From an uncultured Flammeovirgaceae bacterium (GTDB lineage: Bacteria; Bacteroidota; Bacteroidia; Cytophagales; Cyclobacteriaceae), in assembly GCA_937884755.1 (NCBI GenBank), contig CAKZYJ010000470.1, positions 1 through 64,000 of the forward strand: a DNA stretch of 64,000 nucleotides. The letters are read 5' to 3'. A program made the translations under genes and the position numbers. This document shows positions 48,961-58,353 of this stretch, piece after piece (the first letter of the stretch is position 1; the number at the start of each line of letters is the position of its first letter). The notes beneath the pieces were generated by a model that saw nothing but the letters and a program-made list of their open reading frames with translations, ran no database searches and was not told the origin of the DNA.

Positions 48961-50511
48961 CTATCTGTTTCGGCCGTATTGTTCGTGGCTAGCTACCCAA
49001 TCCAGGGAAGTAATTGCTGCCGCTAGGGAGATTTCTCCAGCAGCTACCACTCCGGCTACAATCTCAGCAAATTTCTGTACCTGCCCCTGACCGTAGCAAT
49101 CCATCAATTCCAGACATTCTCGTTGCGTGGCCAGACTGGTGCCTCCGCCGTAGGTAGCCACAATGAGTGAGGGTAGAGTAAGGCAGGCGTAAAAATCCCC
49201 TTCGGTAGTCAGTTCAGTAAAAAGTTGTACTGCCGATGATTCGGCTACATTAGCAACATCCTGACCGGTGGCAATGAATAATGCAGCTAAGGCATTAGCG
49301 GCATGAGGGCTGTTACTACTAGCTCCGGCCGCAAACGAACCCAGGTTCGCAATTCCACCAAAATGCTGTAACTGTACTGGGGTCACCCCCATCTGCTGCT
49401 TAAGAATTTCTTTCGGAATAGTTATTTCTGCCGTCACTCGTTTCCCTCGTCCAAGAAGGGTATTAATTTGAGAGTACTTTTTATCGGTAGCCATGTTGCT
49501 TTCCAAATAGAAGTGCTGTACATCTGGATACCGATCCAGTATCCATTGGCAAACTTCAAACGTAGCCTTGCTTACCATATTCTGACCAGCAGCATCGCCT
49601 GTACTGTAAATGAATCGTAGGTATACAAACTTAGCTATCGTGTAGCGCTCAACTCTCTTTAGACGTAGATGAGAAGAAGTAGACTGAGCTACATGCCGGA
49701 GAAATTCGGTTTGTTCGGTGATCCAGCGAGCAAACTGTCGGGCGTGGCGTGCATCAGGTAATTCAAACACTGGGGCTCGTTGCATACCGTCGTCTACGAC
49801 GGTGCAGGTAATCCCACCACAAGAATTAAATAACTTAATACCTCGGTTGTAGGAGGCTACCAGCGATCCCTCGGTAGTTGCCAACGGCATCAGGAATTCG
49901 CCCTGGGCGTGTTCACCTTTAATCTGTATCGGTCCGGCCAAACCGATAGGAACCTGCGCCACACCGGTAAAGTGTTCGCAATTATTTGCTACTTGTTGTG
50001 GATTGAAAGAGTACTGGGTGACGTGCTGTAGCTGGGTCTTAGAAAAATCTTGTGCGAACTGTTGACGTTGGTTAATAACTTCCGGAAGATAATCATTGGT
50101 AGAATCGCGAGGAATCTTGTTTCTCTTGACGGGTGGAGCTAAAGACTCGCCCAATTGATCTCCTACGGAAAATGTAAGTCGGCCGAAGGGTTTGGTTTTA
50201 ATATCAAAACTTAGCTGATGGTCACCTGTTGGTAATGATTCACTGACGATCAGAATTCGGAAGGTATGCCCCAGGGGAAAATCAAGGGGAGAAGAAGCGG
50301 TAATCTGATGGGCTAATAACTGAGCATCTTGATCAACAATAGTAATACTTTCCAGTGAGACCGGCGTATCGTTTACGGTAATCTGGCGGATAAGAATAAG
50401 GGAGGCGGAGGTGAGCCGGTTTTTAATTGCAAAGCTAAAACCAAAAGGCTCATTGCGAAGACTCCCTATTGTATAGAGATTTTTCAGTAGCGAAGTAGGA
50501 ATGAAGTTCAT
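48961..50511 (-). CDS. Class I-like hydroxymethylglutaryl-CoA reductase with ~130-aa N-terminal extra domain
   Basis: PLATTEGSLVASYNRG, STGDAAGQNMVSKAT, ATDKKYSQINTLLGRGKRVTAE, ATGQDVANVAESS, C-terminal ASHEQYGRNR. Confidence 0.87.
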   Translation of the reverse strand: MNFIPTSLLKNLYTIGSLRNEPFGFSFAIKNRLTSASLILIRQITVNDTPVSLESITIVDQDAQLLAHQITASSPLDFPLGHTFRILIVSESLPTGDHQLSFDIKTKPFGRLTFSVGDQLGESLAPPVKRNKIPRDSTNDYLPEVINQRQQFAQDFSKTQLQHVTQYSFNPQQVANNCEHFTGVAQVPIGLAGPIQIKGEHAQGEFLMPLATTEGSLVASYNRGIKLFNSCGGITCTVVDDGMQRAPVFELPDARHARQFARWITEQTEFLRHVAQSTSSHLRLKRVERYTIAKFVYLRFIYSTGDAAGQNMVSKATFEVCQWILDRYPDVQHFYLESNMATDKKYSQINTLLGRGKRVTAEITIPKEILKQQMGVTPVQLQHFGGIANLGSFAAGASSNSPHAANALAALFIATGQDVANVAESSAVQLFTELTTEGDFYACLTLPSLIVATYGGGTSLATQRECLELMDCYGQGQVQKFAEIVAGVVAAGEISLAAAITSLDWVASHEQYGRNR

Positions 50512-50595
50512 AGCCGGAAGATTCGGGAAAGTAGTACCAACATATCGGAGGGATAGGCAAAATTGTTTTAATTTGAGGGTTAATATCTCAATTTT

Positions 50596-51651
50596 ATGAA
50601 ACGAGCCCTTGCCTGGATAGTCAGTGTAATTGCCATTCTATCTTTAGTCGTAATACTTGGTCCCCAGCCTGACCACGGGAACCTCAACGGTGAGTTACCA
50701 ACTGTCTCCGCTAACTTAGCTTCGCTGGAAGAGCAGATTAATCAGGCTGAATCGAATAACCCATTAGTAAAAGAAGATAATCAGGCTCGTATTGTGTGGG
50801 CTAACGATAGTCTAAAGCAGAAAACTCCGTATAGTATCGTCTACCTGCATGGATTTGGAGCGAGCCAGGGCGAAGGTGCACCAGTGCATACTACATTGGC
50901 TAAACGCTACGGTTTCAATTTATACTTATCCCGCTTAAAGGAGCAAGGTATTGAGTCTGATAGTGCGTTTAAGAGTATGACGGCTGCGAATTTATTGGCC
51001 TCAGCCAAGGAGGCAGTGGCTATTGGAAAAGAGTTGGGTGAGAGGGTAATTGTGATGGGGACATCCACTGGCGGCGCATTAGCACTGTTTATTGCTTCTC
51101 AAAACCCTGACCTGGCGGGGCTTGTCTTATATTCCCCGATTATTGCTCCACAGGATGAAAATCTATATTTACTCAATCGCCCATGGGGAATGCAACTGAT
51201 GGAGACGATGACTGGTGATGACCATGTAATCGAGGAGCGGGAAGGACTTACCCGGCAGTATTGGTCGAGAATATATTACATTGAAGGTTACGCTGCACTG
51301 GCCGGACTGGTAGAAGAAACTATGACCGAAGAAACCTTCCAGCAGATAAAGTGTCCGGTATTTTTAGGGTACTATTACAAGAATGAAGAAGAACAGGATG
51401 ATGTGGTATCGGTTCCGGCCATGCGAACTATGTTTGAGCAACTGGGCACTCCCGATGCCCTAAAACGTCAAGTGGCCTTTCCGGAAGCCGGTAATCATGT
51501 AATTGCCTCTTACATTCGATCTAATGACTGGGAAGGGGTACTGAATGAAACGGATAAGTATCTACAGGAAATGATGAATCTACAGCCCCTAGATGATACT
51601 GTTCTCAGTGAAACCCTAGCTGCTGAAGCTTACCAGATTCCGGTTCAGTAA
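50596..51651 (+). CDS. Alpha/beta hydrolase
   Basis: SIVYLHGFGASQGE, VMGTSTGGALALFIASQNPDLAGLVLYSP, AGNHVIAS. Confidence 0.9.
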   Translation: MKRALAWIVSVIAILSLVVILGPQPDHGNLNGELPTVSANLASLEEQINQAESNNPLVKEDNQARIVWANDSLKQKTPYSIVYLHGFGASQGEGAPVHTTLAKRYGFNLYLSRLKEQGIESDSAFKSMTAANLLASAKEAVAIGKELGERVIVMGTSTGGALALFIASQNPDLAGLVLYSPIIAPQDENLYLLNRPWGMQLMETMTGDDHVIEEREGLTRQYWSRIYYIEGYAALAGLVEETMTEETFQQIKCPVFLGYYYKNEEEQDDVVSVPAMRTMFEQLGTPDALKRQVAFPEAGNHVIASYIRSNDWEGVLNETDKYLQEMMNLQPLDDTVLSETLAAEAYQIPVQ

Positions 51652-51897
51652 ACTTTTTTAAAACTTTACTTTAAAAATACACTTTACTAGATGTGAGCTT
51701 TTCATTACGTCTTCCCAAACGATGTATATCGTACGCATCACATTAACCTAGGAAATAAAAAATCCCACTTCCCAATGTTAACTTTTTGTTAAGAAATAAG
51801 AGAAGTGGTTAACAATTATATAAATAACCAATCCTGAGCAAAATAGGTATTGGTGTTGTAGCTTTGCGCACAAATTTTTTCACAAACCAATCTATCT

Positions 51898-54800
51898 ATG
51901 AAGAGTAATTTACTTATTTCTTTTGCCTTAAGCACATTTATTCTGGCTTTTTCAGTATTATCTGCCTTTGGGCAAGGTTCAACCACGGCTGGAATGAACG
52001 GAGTGGTGCTAGATGAGAATGGTGAGGGCCTCCCCGGTGCTACAGTGTTAGCCGTACATCAACCTACTGGCAGTGAGTACGGTACTGTAACCAATACTGC
52101 CGGACGATTTACCTTGGCCAATATGAACGTAGGCGGCCCCTACCAAGTAACTGTATCTTTTATCGGTTACGAAACTTTTGGGGAAGGCAATATTTTTCTT
52201 CAACTGGGACAACGCTATCAACTAAATGCTCAGTTGAGAGATCAGACGACTGAATTAGCGGAAATAGAGATTCTGGCTAGTCAATACGATGTGATTGATG
52301 GTAACCGAACCGGAGCCCAAACGGTAGTGAGTACCGAGCAGATTGAGTCTCAGCCTACGGTTACTCGTTCTATCGGTGACTTTGTTCGCTTAACCCCTCA
52401 AGCCAGAATTGATGAAGGCGGCGACGGTTACTCAATTTCCATTGCCGGAGTGAATAATCGCCTGAACGCCATTTACATTGACGGAGCCGTAAATAACGAT
52501 GTTTTCGGACTGGCAGGTAGTGGTACTAACGGCGGACAATCAGGGGTATCGCCCATTAGTATTGATGCTATTGAGCAGTTTCAGGTTTCGGTAGCTCCAT
52601 TCGATGTACGTCAGTCGGGTTTTGCCGGGGGGGCGATTAATGCAGTAACCCGTAGTGGTTCTAACGAGTTTGAAGGCTCTGCTTACTACTTTTGGCAAAA
52701 TGAGAATCTGGCAGGGGATATTCCCGGTCCCATAGATGAGGGTGAAGAGCGAGAACCTCTAGCTCCCTTCACTGCCCGGCAGTACGGATTCCGATTGGGC
52801 GGACCGCTCGTAAAAAACAAGTTATTCTTCTTTGTGAATACTGAGCTTCAGCGGGATGAAACCCCACAGCCATTTCTCTTTTCTCGCTATCAGGGAGATG
52901 CCACCGAAGCAGATTTAAACCAACTCGAAGGAGTCCTTCGTAACCAATTTGGCTACGATCCGGGTCCGTTTAATGATAATGCAGCCTTCTTGGAAAGTGA
53001 AAAGGTGCTGGTTCGTCTAGACTGGAACATTAATCGCAATCATAAGATGACACTGCGCCACTCTTACGTTAATGCTGAGAATTTGGAAGCAGTGCAGTCG
53101 GGTCCCCAAAGTATTCAGTACTTGAACAGTTCCGAGTTCTTTCCTAGCAGAACTAATTCTTCGGCTTTAGAATTGAAGAGTAATTTTAGCGCCAATACTT
53201 CCAATAGCCTGATTGTGGGCTATACCCGTGTTCGCGATGATCGTGACCCGTTTGGGCAGGATTTTCCTTTCGTAGAGATTGACGATGGTGACGGAAACAT
53301 TGAGTTTGGAAGTGAGCAGTTTTCCACCGCTAACCAGTTAGATCAGGATATTATCACCATCACTGATAACTTTGAGTGGTACAAGGGGCGCCACACCATC
53401 ACTTTTGGAACCCATAACGAGTTCTACTCAGTATATAATCTGTTTATCCGCCAGAACTATGGATACTATCAGTACGATAGTTTGCAGCAATTTCTGCTAG
53501 ACGTTCAGGAGCCTAATAGTGATTTTGGGGCTACGCAGTATGACCGCAGCTACTCGTTAGTTGATGATATTACCGGTGATGGATCAGCTGCTGCGGCCGA
53601 GTTTGGTGGTATGCAGTTAGGATTCTACGTGCAGGACGAATTTCAGGTCACTAACAATTTAAGGTTGACCGGTGGTTTACGGATTGATATTCCGATTTTT
53701 ACGGATGATACTCCGACTAACACTACCTTCAATAATGATGTAATTCCGGATATTGAGGCATTAGGGTATGACCTTCAGGGAGCTCAGACTGGAACATTCG
53801 TTGATCCTCAGTTGATGTTCGCTCCCCGATTAGGATTTAACTGGGATGTAGGCGGCAAAGGAACTACTCAGGTACGCGGTGGAGTTGGTATCTTCAACAG
53901 CCGCATTCCGCTAGTATGGCCGGGTGGTGCCTATAATAATAACGGTGCAACCGTTGGGGGTGACCGTGTATTCCGATTTGATCGTGACGGCAACCTAGCG
54001 AACGTAATAAAGTTCAATCCGGATGCCTTTGATCAACCCCGTAACGTAGCTCCTGGTAGCGGCGAGCAGTCCGGGCAGATTGACCTTTTTGCCAAAGACT
54101 TCAGGTTTCCGCAGGTAGGCAAAATTAACCTGGCCATCGATCAGCAGCTTCCAGGAGGAATTTTCGCTACCGTAGAAGGTCTATATACTGGCTTTATCAA
54201 TAACATCTATTACCAGAACTTTAATATTCGTCCATCTACTGAGCAGGCAGAAGGTGCTGATGATCGCTTATTGTATAATCGTTTCAATCCGGTAAACGGC
54301 GATTACACTGGTATCTACTTAGCTAGTAACACTGACAAGGGATATACTTATAACGTTACGGCCCAAATCCAGAAGCCTTTCCGAAGCGGACTGAACTTCT
54401 CACTGGCCTACTCTTACACCGATGCTCAGACCATTTACGACGGAACATCTTCGCAGAACTCGTCGCAGTGGCGCGGTCTGAATACCGTGAACGGCCGTAA
54501 CATCTTTAATGATATAGCACGTTCCGACTTTGCCTCTGGTTCACGAGTAATTGGTTCCGTTTCGTTCCGAAAAGAATACCTCGGTTTCATGGGCACTCAG
54601 ATTACACTATTCTACGAAGGACAATCCGGTGAACCTTATTCCTATATCATTGGCCATCAGGATAATTACACCAATGAGGATTCTCGGGAGCGTTCGCTGT
54701 TCTACGTCCCGGCCAATCAGAGTGATCTATTATTTGGTGAGTTGGTAGAGAATGCCGATGGCGACGAAGAACTGTTGATTTATCCGGAGGCCGAGCAGCA

Positions 54801-55224
54801 GTCTACTTACCAGGAGTTAAGTGGGTTTATTGATAGTGATGAGTACCTAAGTGGCCGCCGTGGCGATTACACCGAACGTAATCAGAGCCGAGTACCATGG
54901 AGCAATATTTTTGACCTGAAAATACTTCAGGATTTCTACGTAGAGGTAGGCGAAGGGAAACGAAATACTATTCAGCTTTCACTTGATATTTTCAACGTTG
55001 GTAATATGCTGAACCCGGAATGGGGCTTAATTTATGATGCTCCTAGCTTTGGACAGTACGAGTTAGTACAGTTTGAAGGCTTCCAGGATGGAACTACTCG
55101 ACCGGTGTTTAGCTTCAATGGGGTAGATGATAACGAACCTTGGCAGGGTAGCTTGAGAGATACCGGTTTACGAAGCTCTCGTTGGAGAATGCAGCTAGGG
55201 GTACGTTATATCTTCGGAAATTGA
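51898..55224 (+). CDS. TonB-dependent receptor with N-terminal carboxypeptidase-regulatory-like domain
   Basis: GMNGVVLDENGEGLPGATVLAVHQPTG…G, plug (IDGAVNNDVFGLAGSGTNGGQSGVSPISIDAIEQFQV…FAGGAINAVTRSGSNEFEGSAYYF), C-terminal MQLGVRYIFGN. Confidence 0.95.
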   Translation: MKSNLLISFALSTFILAFSVLSAFGQGSTTAGMNGVVLDENGEGLPGATVLAVHQPTGSEYGTVTNTAGRFTLANMNVGGPYQVTVSFIGYETFGEGNIFLQLGQRYQLNAQLRDQTTELAEIEILASQYDVIDGNRTGAQTVVSTEQIESQPTVTRSIGDFVRLTPQARIDEGGDGYSISIAGVNNRLNAIYIDGAVNNDVFGLAGSGTNGGQSGVSPISIDAIEQFQVSVAPFDVRQSGFAGGAINAVTRSGSNEFEGSAYYFWQNENLAGDIPGPIDEGEEREPLAPFTARQYGFRLGGPLVKNKLFFFVNTELQRDETPQPFLFSRYQGDATEADLNQLEGVLRNQFGYDPGPFNDNAAFLESEKVLVRLDWNINRNHKMTLRHSYVNAENLEAVQSGPQSIQYLNSSEFFPSRTNSSALELKSNFSANTSNSLIVGYTRVRDDRDPFGQDFPFVEIDDGDGNIEFGSEQFSTANQLDQDIITITDNFEWYKGRHTITFGTHNEFYSVYNLFIRQNYGYYQYDSLQQFLLDVQEPNSDFGATQYDRSYSLVDDITGDGSAAAAEFGGMQLGFYVQDEFQVTNNLRLTGGLRIDIPIFTDDTPTNTTFNNDVIPDIEALGYDLQGAQTGTFVDPQLMFAPRLGFNWDVGGKGTTQVRGGVGIFNSRIPLVWPGGAYNNNGATVGGDRVFRFDRDGNLANVIKFNPDAFDQPRNVAPGSGEQSGQIDLFAKDFRFPQVGKINLAIDQQLPGGIFATVEGLYTGFINNIYYQNFNIRPSTEQAEGADDRLLYNRFNPVNGDYTGIYLASNTDKGYTYNVTAQIQKPFRSGLNFSLAYSYTDAQTIYDGTSSQNSSQWRGLNTVNGRNIFNDIARSDFASGSRVIGSVSFRKEYLGFMGTQITLFYEGQSGEPYSYIIGHQDNYTNEDSRERSLFYVPANQSDLLFGELVENADGDEELLIYPEAEQQSTYQELSGFIDSDEYLSGRRGDYTERNQSRVPWSNIFDLKILQDFYVEVGEGKRNTIQLSLDIFNVGNMLNPEWGLIYDAPSFGQYELVQFEGFQDGTTRPVFSFNGVDDNEPWQGSLRDTGLRSSRWRMQLGVRYIFGN

Positions 55225-55267
55225 TCTCGACATTATTCTTGATACTTAATAATAGTTTAATACCGAA

Positions 55268-55292
55268 AGGAGGCTTGTAAGAAGCCTCTTTT
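55268..55292 (+). terminator. Probable rho-independent terminator after the TonB receptor gene
   Basis: GGAGGCTT-GTAAG-AAGCCTCTTTT. Confidence 0.65.
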
Positions 55293-55365
55293 CTATTTTT
55301 GCTTTATGCTTTTGCTACAAAAGGCTATCTTTTTTTACTTCACCTATTGCAATCTAAATCAACCT

Positions 55366-56973
55366 ATGAGAAAGATAACATTTTTACTGCTAATCTGCGT
55401 CTTATCCACTTACAGTCAGGCACAGCAAACCGTTACCGGGCGAGTATATGAAGACCAAAACACGAATGGTAAGAAAGAGCGACGTGAACCGGGTGTGGCC
55501 GGAGTGCCTGTTTCTAATGGTAAGGCGGTGGTGCTGACCGATGAAGATGGTCGCTACGAACTGCCCATCGATAATGATGAAATCATTTTTGTGATCAAGC
55601 CCAGCGGTTACGAGCTTCCAGTCAACGCACTGAACCTACCTCAATTTTACTATATTCATAAGCCGGGTGGTTCTCCTGAGCTGGATTTTTCCGGGGTAAC
55701 CCCCACTGGAAAGCTACCTAAGTCGGTAGACTTTACGCTATTACCTACGGAAGAACAGGAGAGCTTCACGGGCCTGTTTTTTGGCGATCCTCAGCCTTAC
55801 GACCTGGACGAGGTTGGCTACTTTGACCGAGCGGTGGTAGAAGAAGTAGCGGGCATTCAAAATGTACCCTTTGGTTTGAGCCTGGGCGACTTGGTGGGCG
55901 ATAACCTGGATTTATTCCAGCCCTACAACGAGGCCATTAGTCGGGTAGGAATTCCCTGGTGGAACGTGTACGGCAACCACGATATGAACTTTGATGTGGA
56001 GGTAGACACTCTGGCTGATGAAACCTTTGAGGCCACCTATGGCCCAGCCAATTATGCCTTTAACTACGGAAAAGTACACTTCGTGGTGCTGGATAATGTG
56101 ATGTACCCCGACCCCCGCGACGGTAAAGGCTACTGGGGTGGTTTTCGGGAGGATATGTTTACTTTTTTAGAAAATGACCTCAAGCACGTCCCCAAGGATC
56201 ATCTGGTTGTTGTTTCTTTTCACATTCCCATTTACGAACCAGAGGGCAATGATACGTTTATTGATGAAGATCGGGACCGTTTATTCAGCATCCTGAGTGA
56301 TTTTCCGCATACGCTTTCACTTTCGGCCCATACTCATATCCAACAGCATCATTTCTTCACTGAGGAAGACGGCTGGATGGGAACAGGCGATCACCACCAC
56401 TACAACGTGGGTACTACTTCTGGCGACTGGTATTCTGGTAAGCTGGATGAAAATGGCATCCCGATGTCTACCATGCGCGACGGAACGCCTAAGGGATACG
56501 CCTTCATTACCTTCAACGGCAATGAGTACACCATAGATTACAAAGTAGTAGGTGAAGAGGGGGACTATCGTATGCGAATCTTTACTCCTAAAGTGGTTCC
56601 CCACAATCAGCGCACGTCGGCGGGTATTTACGTAAACTTTTTCCAGGGCTCCGAAAAGGCTAGTCTGCGCTACCGGGTGGACGGTAGAGATTGGGAGAAT
56701 ATGAACTACACTGTGGCACTAGACCCGGCTTTTCAAGGTATGCTGCACGAGTGGGATTATACCGAGGAATTGATGCCGGGCCGACGCCCCTCCAATGCCG
56801 TTCCTTCGCGTCATCTCTGGCAAGCCCGTATTCCGAATGATTTGGAACTGGGTGAACATACTGTAGAGGTAGAAGCCACTGATATGTTCGGTCGCACATT
56901 TACCCAGACCAGCACCTATCGTATTGCCGAGCCCAAGCCCATTGAGACTGCTTCAACTGGTTCTGAGGAATGA
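55366..56973 (+). CDS. Secreted calcineurin-like metallophosphoesterase
   Basis: FGDPQPYDLDEVGYFDRAV, LGDLVGDNLDLFQPYN, VYGNHDMNF, SLSAHTHIQQHH; start at 55366 (MRKITFLLL) preferred over 55306. Confidence 0.9.
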   Translation: MRKITFLLLICVLSTYSQAQQTVTGRVYEDQNTNGKKERREPGVAGVPVSNGKAVVLTDEDGRYELPIDNDEIIFVIKPSGYELPVNALNLPQFYYIHKPGGSPELDFSGVTPTGKLPKSVDFTLLPTEEQESFTGLFFGDPQPYDLDEVGYFDRAVVEEVAGIQNVPFGLSLGDLVGDNLDLFQPYNEAISRVGIPWWNVYGNHDMNFDVEVDTLADETFEATYGPANYAFNYGKVHFVVLDNVMYPDPRDGKGYWGGFREDMFTFLENDLKHVPKDHLVVVSFHIPIYEPEGNDTFIDEDRDRLFSILSDFPHTLSLSAHTHIQQHHFFTEEDGWMGTGDHHHYNVGTTSGDWYSGKLDENGIPMSTMRDGTPKGYAFITFNGNEYTIDYKVVGEEGDYRMRIFTPKVVPHNQRTSAGIYVNFFQGSEKASLRYRVDGRDWENMNYTVALDPAFQGMLHEWDYTEELMPGRRPSNAVPSRHLWQARIPNDLELGEHTVEVEATDMFGRTFTQTSTYRIAEPKPIETASTGSEE

Positions 56974-57000
56974 CATTCATTTTTTTCACTATTGATTCCG

Positions 57001-57031
57001 GGAAAGAGACCTAATTTAGCGTCTCTTTTCC
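57001..57031 (+). terminator. Stem-loop between the two phosphoesterase genes
   Basis: GGAAAGAGAC-CTAATTTAGC-GTCTCTTTTCC. Confidence 0.55.
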
Positions 57032-57044
57032 TTATACTTGGCCT

Positions 57045-58103
57045 ATGCGAAAATTAAGCTTATTCCTGTTATCCAGCGCTATTCTTTTGGGCTGTAAAAC
57101 CAGTTCTCAGAAGCAATCAATTGCGGCAAAAAACCAAGCCGTTCCGGTAGACACTACCCAAACACTTACGACCATTGCGTTTGGTTCCTGCAATAAAACG
57201 ACTGAACCCCAGCCGCTATGGACAGAGATTATACAGCAAAAACCTGATTTATGGGTTTGGTTGGGCGATAATATCTACGGTGATACGTCCAATATGGACG
57301 CTATGCGTGAGGAGTACGAGCGACAGCTACAACAACCGGAGTATCAAAGAGTGATAACTCAGGTTCCCGTGGTAGGTATCTGGGATGACCATGATTACGG
57401 CATTAACGATGGGGGAAAAAACTTTGCTCAGAAAGCCCCTAGCCGCGATCTGATGCTGGAGTTTCTGAACGTAGACAAAAACCTTCCAGTGTGGAATAGG
57501 GAAGGGGGCTACCAGGCGTACACCTTTGGTCCGGCTGAGCAGCAGGTAAAAGTGATTTTGCTAGACACCCGCTACTTCCGCGATACTTTGGTAAAGTCAA
57601 ATACCGAGGATAGGCGGTACGAGCTTAACTTGGAGGGCGACTTGCTAGGAAACGAGCAGTGGAATTGGCTGCAAAACGAGCTTCAATCCAGTGAAGCCCA
57701 AATTAATATCATCGGCAGTAGTATTCAGGTCATTGCCGAAGATCATGGCTTTGAAAAGTGGGCCAACTTCCCGCAGTCGCGCCAACGCCTACTTGATTTG
57801 ATTGCCGAATCGGAAGCCCAAGGAGTAGTGTTACTCAGCGGCGACCGCCATATTGGGGAGATTTCCCAGTTGGAGTTAGCAGACGTACCATATCCGCTGC
57901 TGGATATTACCTCCAGCGGACTCACCCATGTGTACGAAGAAGCCGATGAAGAGAACCGTCACCGCATCAGCAACCTGGTGGCTTCCCTCAACTACGGCCT
58001 TATCCAAATTGACTGGCAGCAGCAACCCCCGCAGGTAACCTATCAAATCAAAGGCGAAAACGGGGCAACCTACGCTTCGGAAACAGTTTCTTATAGCAGG
58101 TAG
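57045..58103 (+). CDS. PhoD-like alkaline phosphatase family lipoprotein
   Basis: Lipobox (AILLGC), FGSCNKTTEPQPLW, WLGDNIYGDT, GIWDDHDYGINDGG, LLDTRYFRD, LLSGDRHIGEIS. Confidence 0.93.
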   Translation: MRKLSLFLLSSAILLGCKTSSQKQSIAAKNQAVPVDTTQTLTTIAFGSCNKTTEPQPLWTEIIQQKPDLWVWLGDNIYGDTSNMDAMREEYERQLQQPEYQRVITQVPVVGIWDDHDYGINDGGKNFAQKAPSRDLMLEFLNVDKNLPVWNREGGYQAYTFGPAEQQVKVILLDTRYFRDTLVKSNTEDRRYELNLEGDLLGNEQWNWLQNELQSSEAQINIIGSSIQVIAEDHGFEKWANFPQSRQRLLDLIAESEAQGVVLLSGDRHIGEISQLELADVPYPLLDITSSGLTHVYEEADEENRHRISNLVASLNYGLIQIDWQQQPPQVTYQIKGENGATYASETVSYSR

Positions 58104-58353
58104 AGGGTGCAGGGTGAAAGGGACAGGGATGTACACTCACATGAGATTGGAGTGAAGAGTTATTCTTTGATCTTTTTCTCTCAATTTCAACCAAACTTTT
58201 TGCCTAGCACTTTTGTCTTCCACTCCAACAAATGACCGCTCGCTACTCTGTGTACCCCGCACCCTTCACCCCATACCCTGATCCTCCCTCCTCGCGAATT
58301 CCTCCGGGGGCTATCAGGTAAAATTGGGGCTAAAGTACTACCTTCGGTTGTCT

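Noticed and set aside
51859-51866. TAGCTTTG, resembling the Bacteroidota -7 promoter motif (TAnnTTTG) upstream of the TonB receptor gene
   Set aside because: No convincing -33 element at proper spacing; single 8-mers of this type are expected by chance. Not called as a feature.
58104-58353. GGGTGCAGGGTGAAAGGG … CCCCGCACCCTTCACCCC imperfect inverted repeat
   Set aside because: Arms align poorly with several gaps over ~150 bp and no TSD; insufficient for a mobile-element call.
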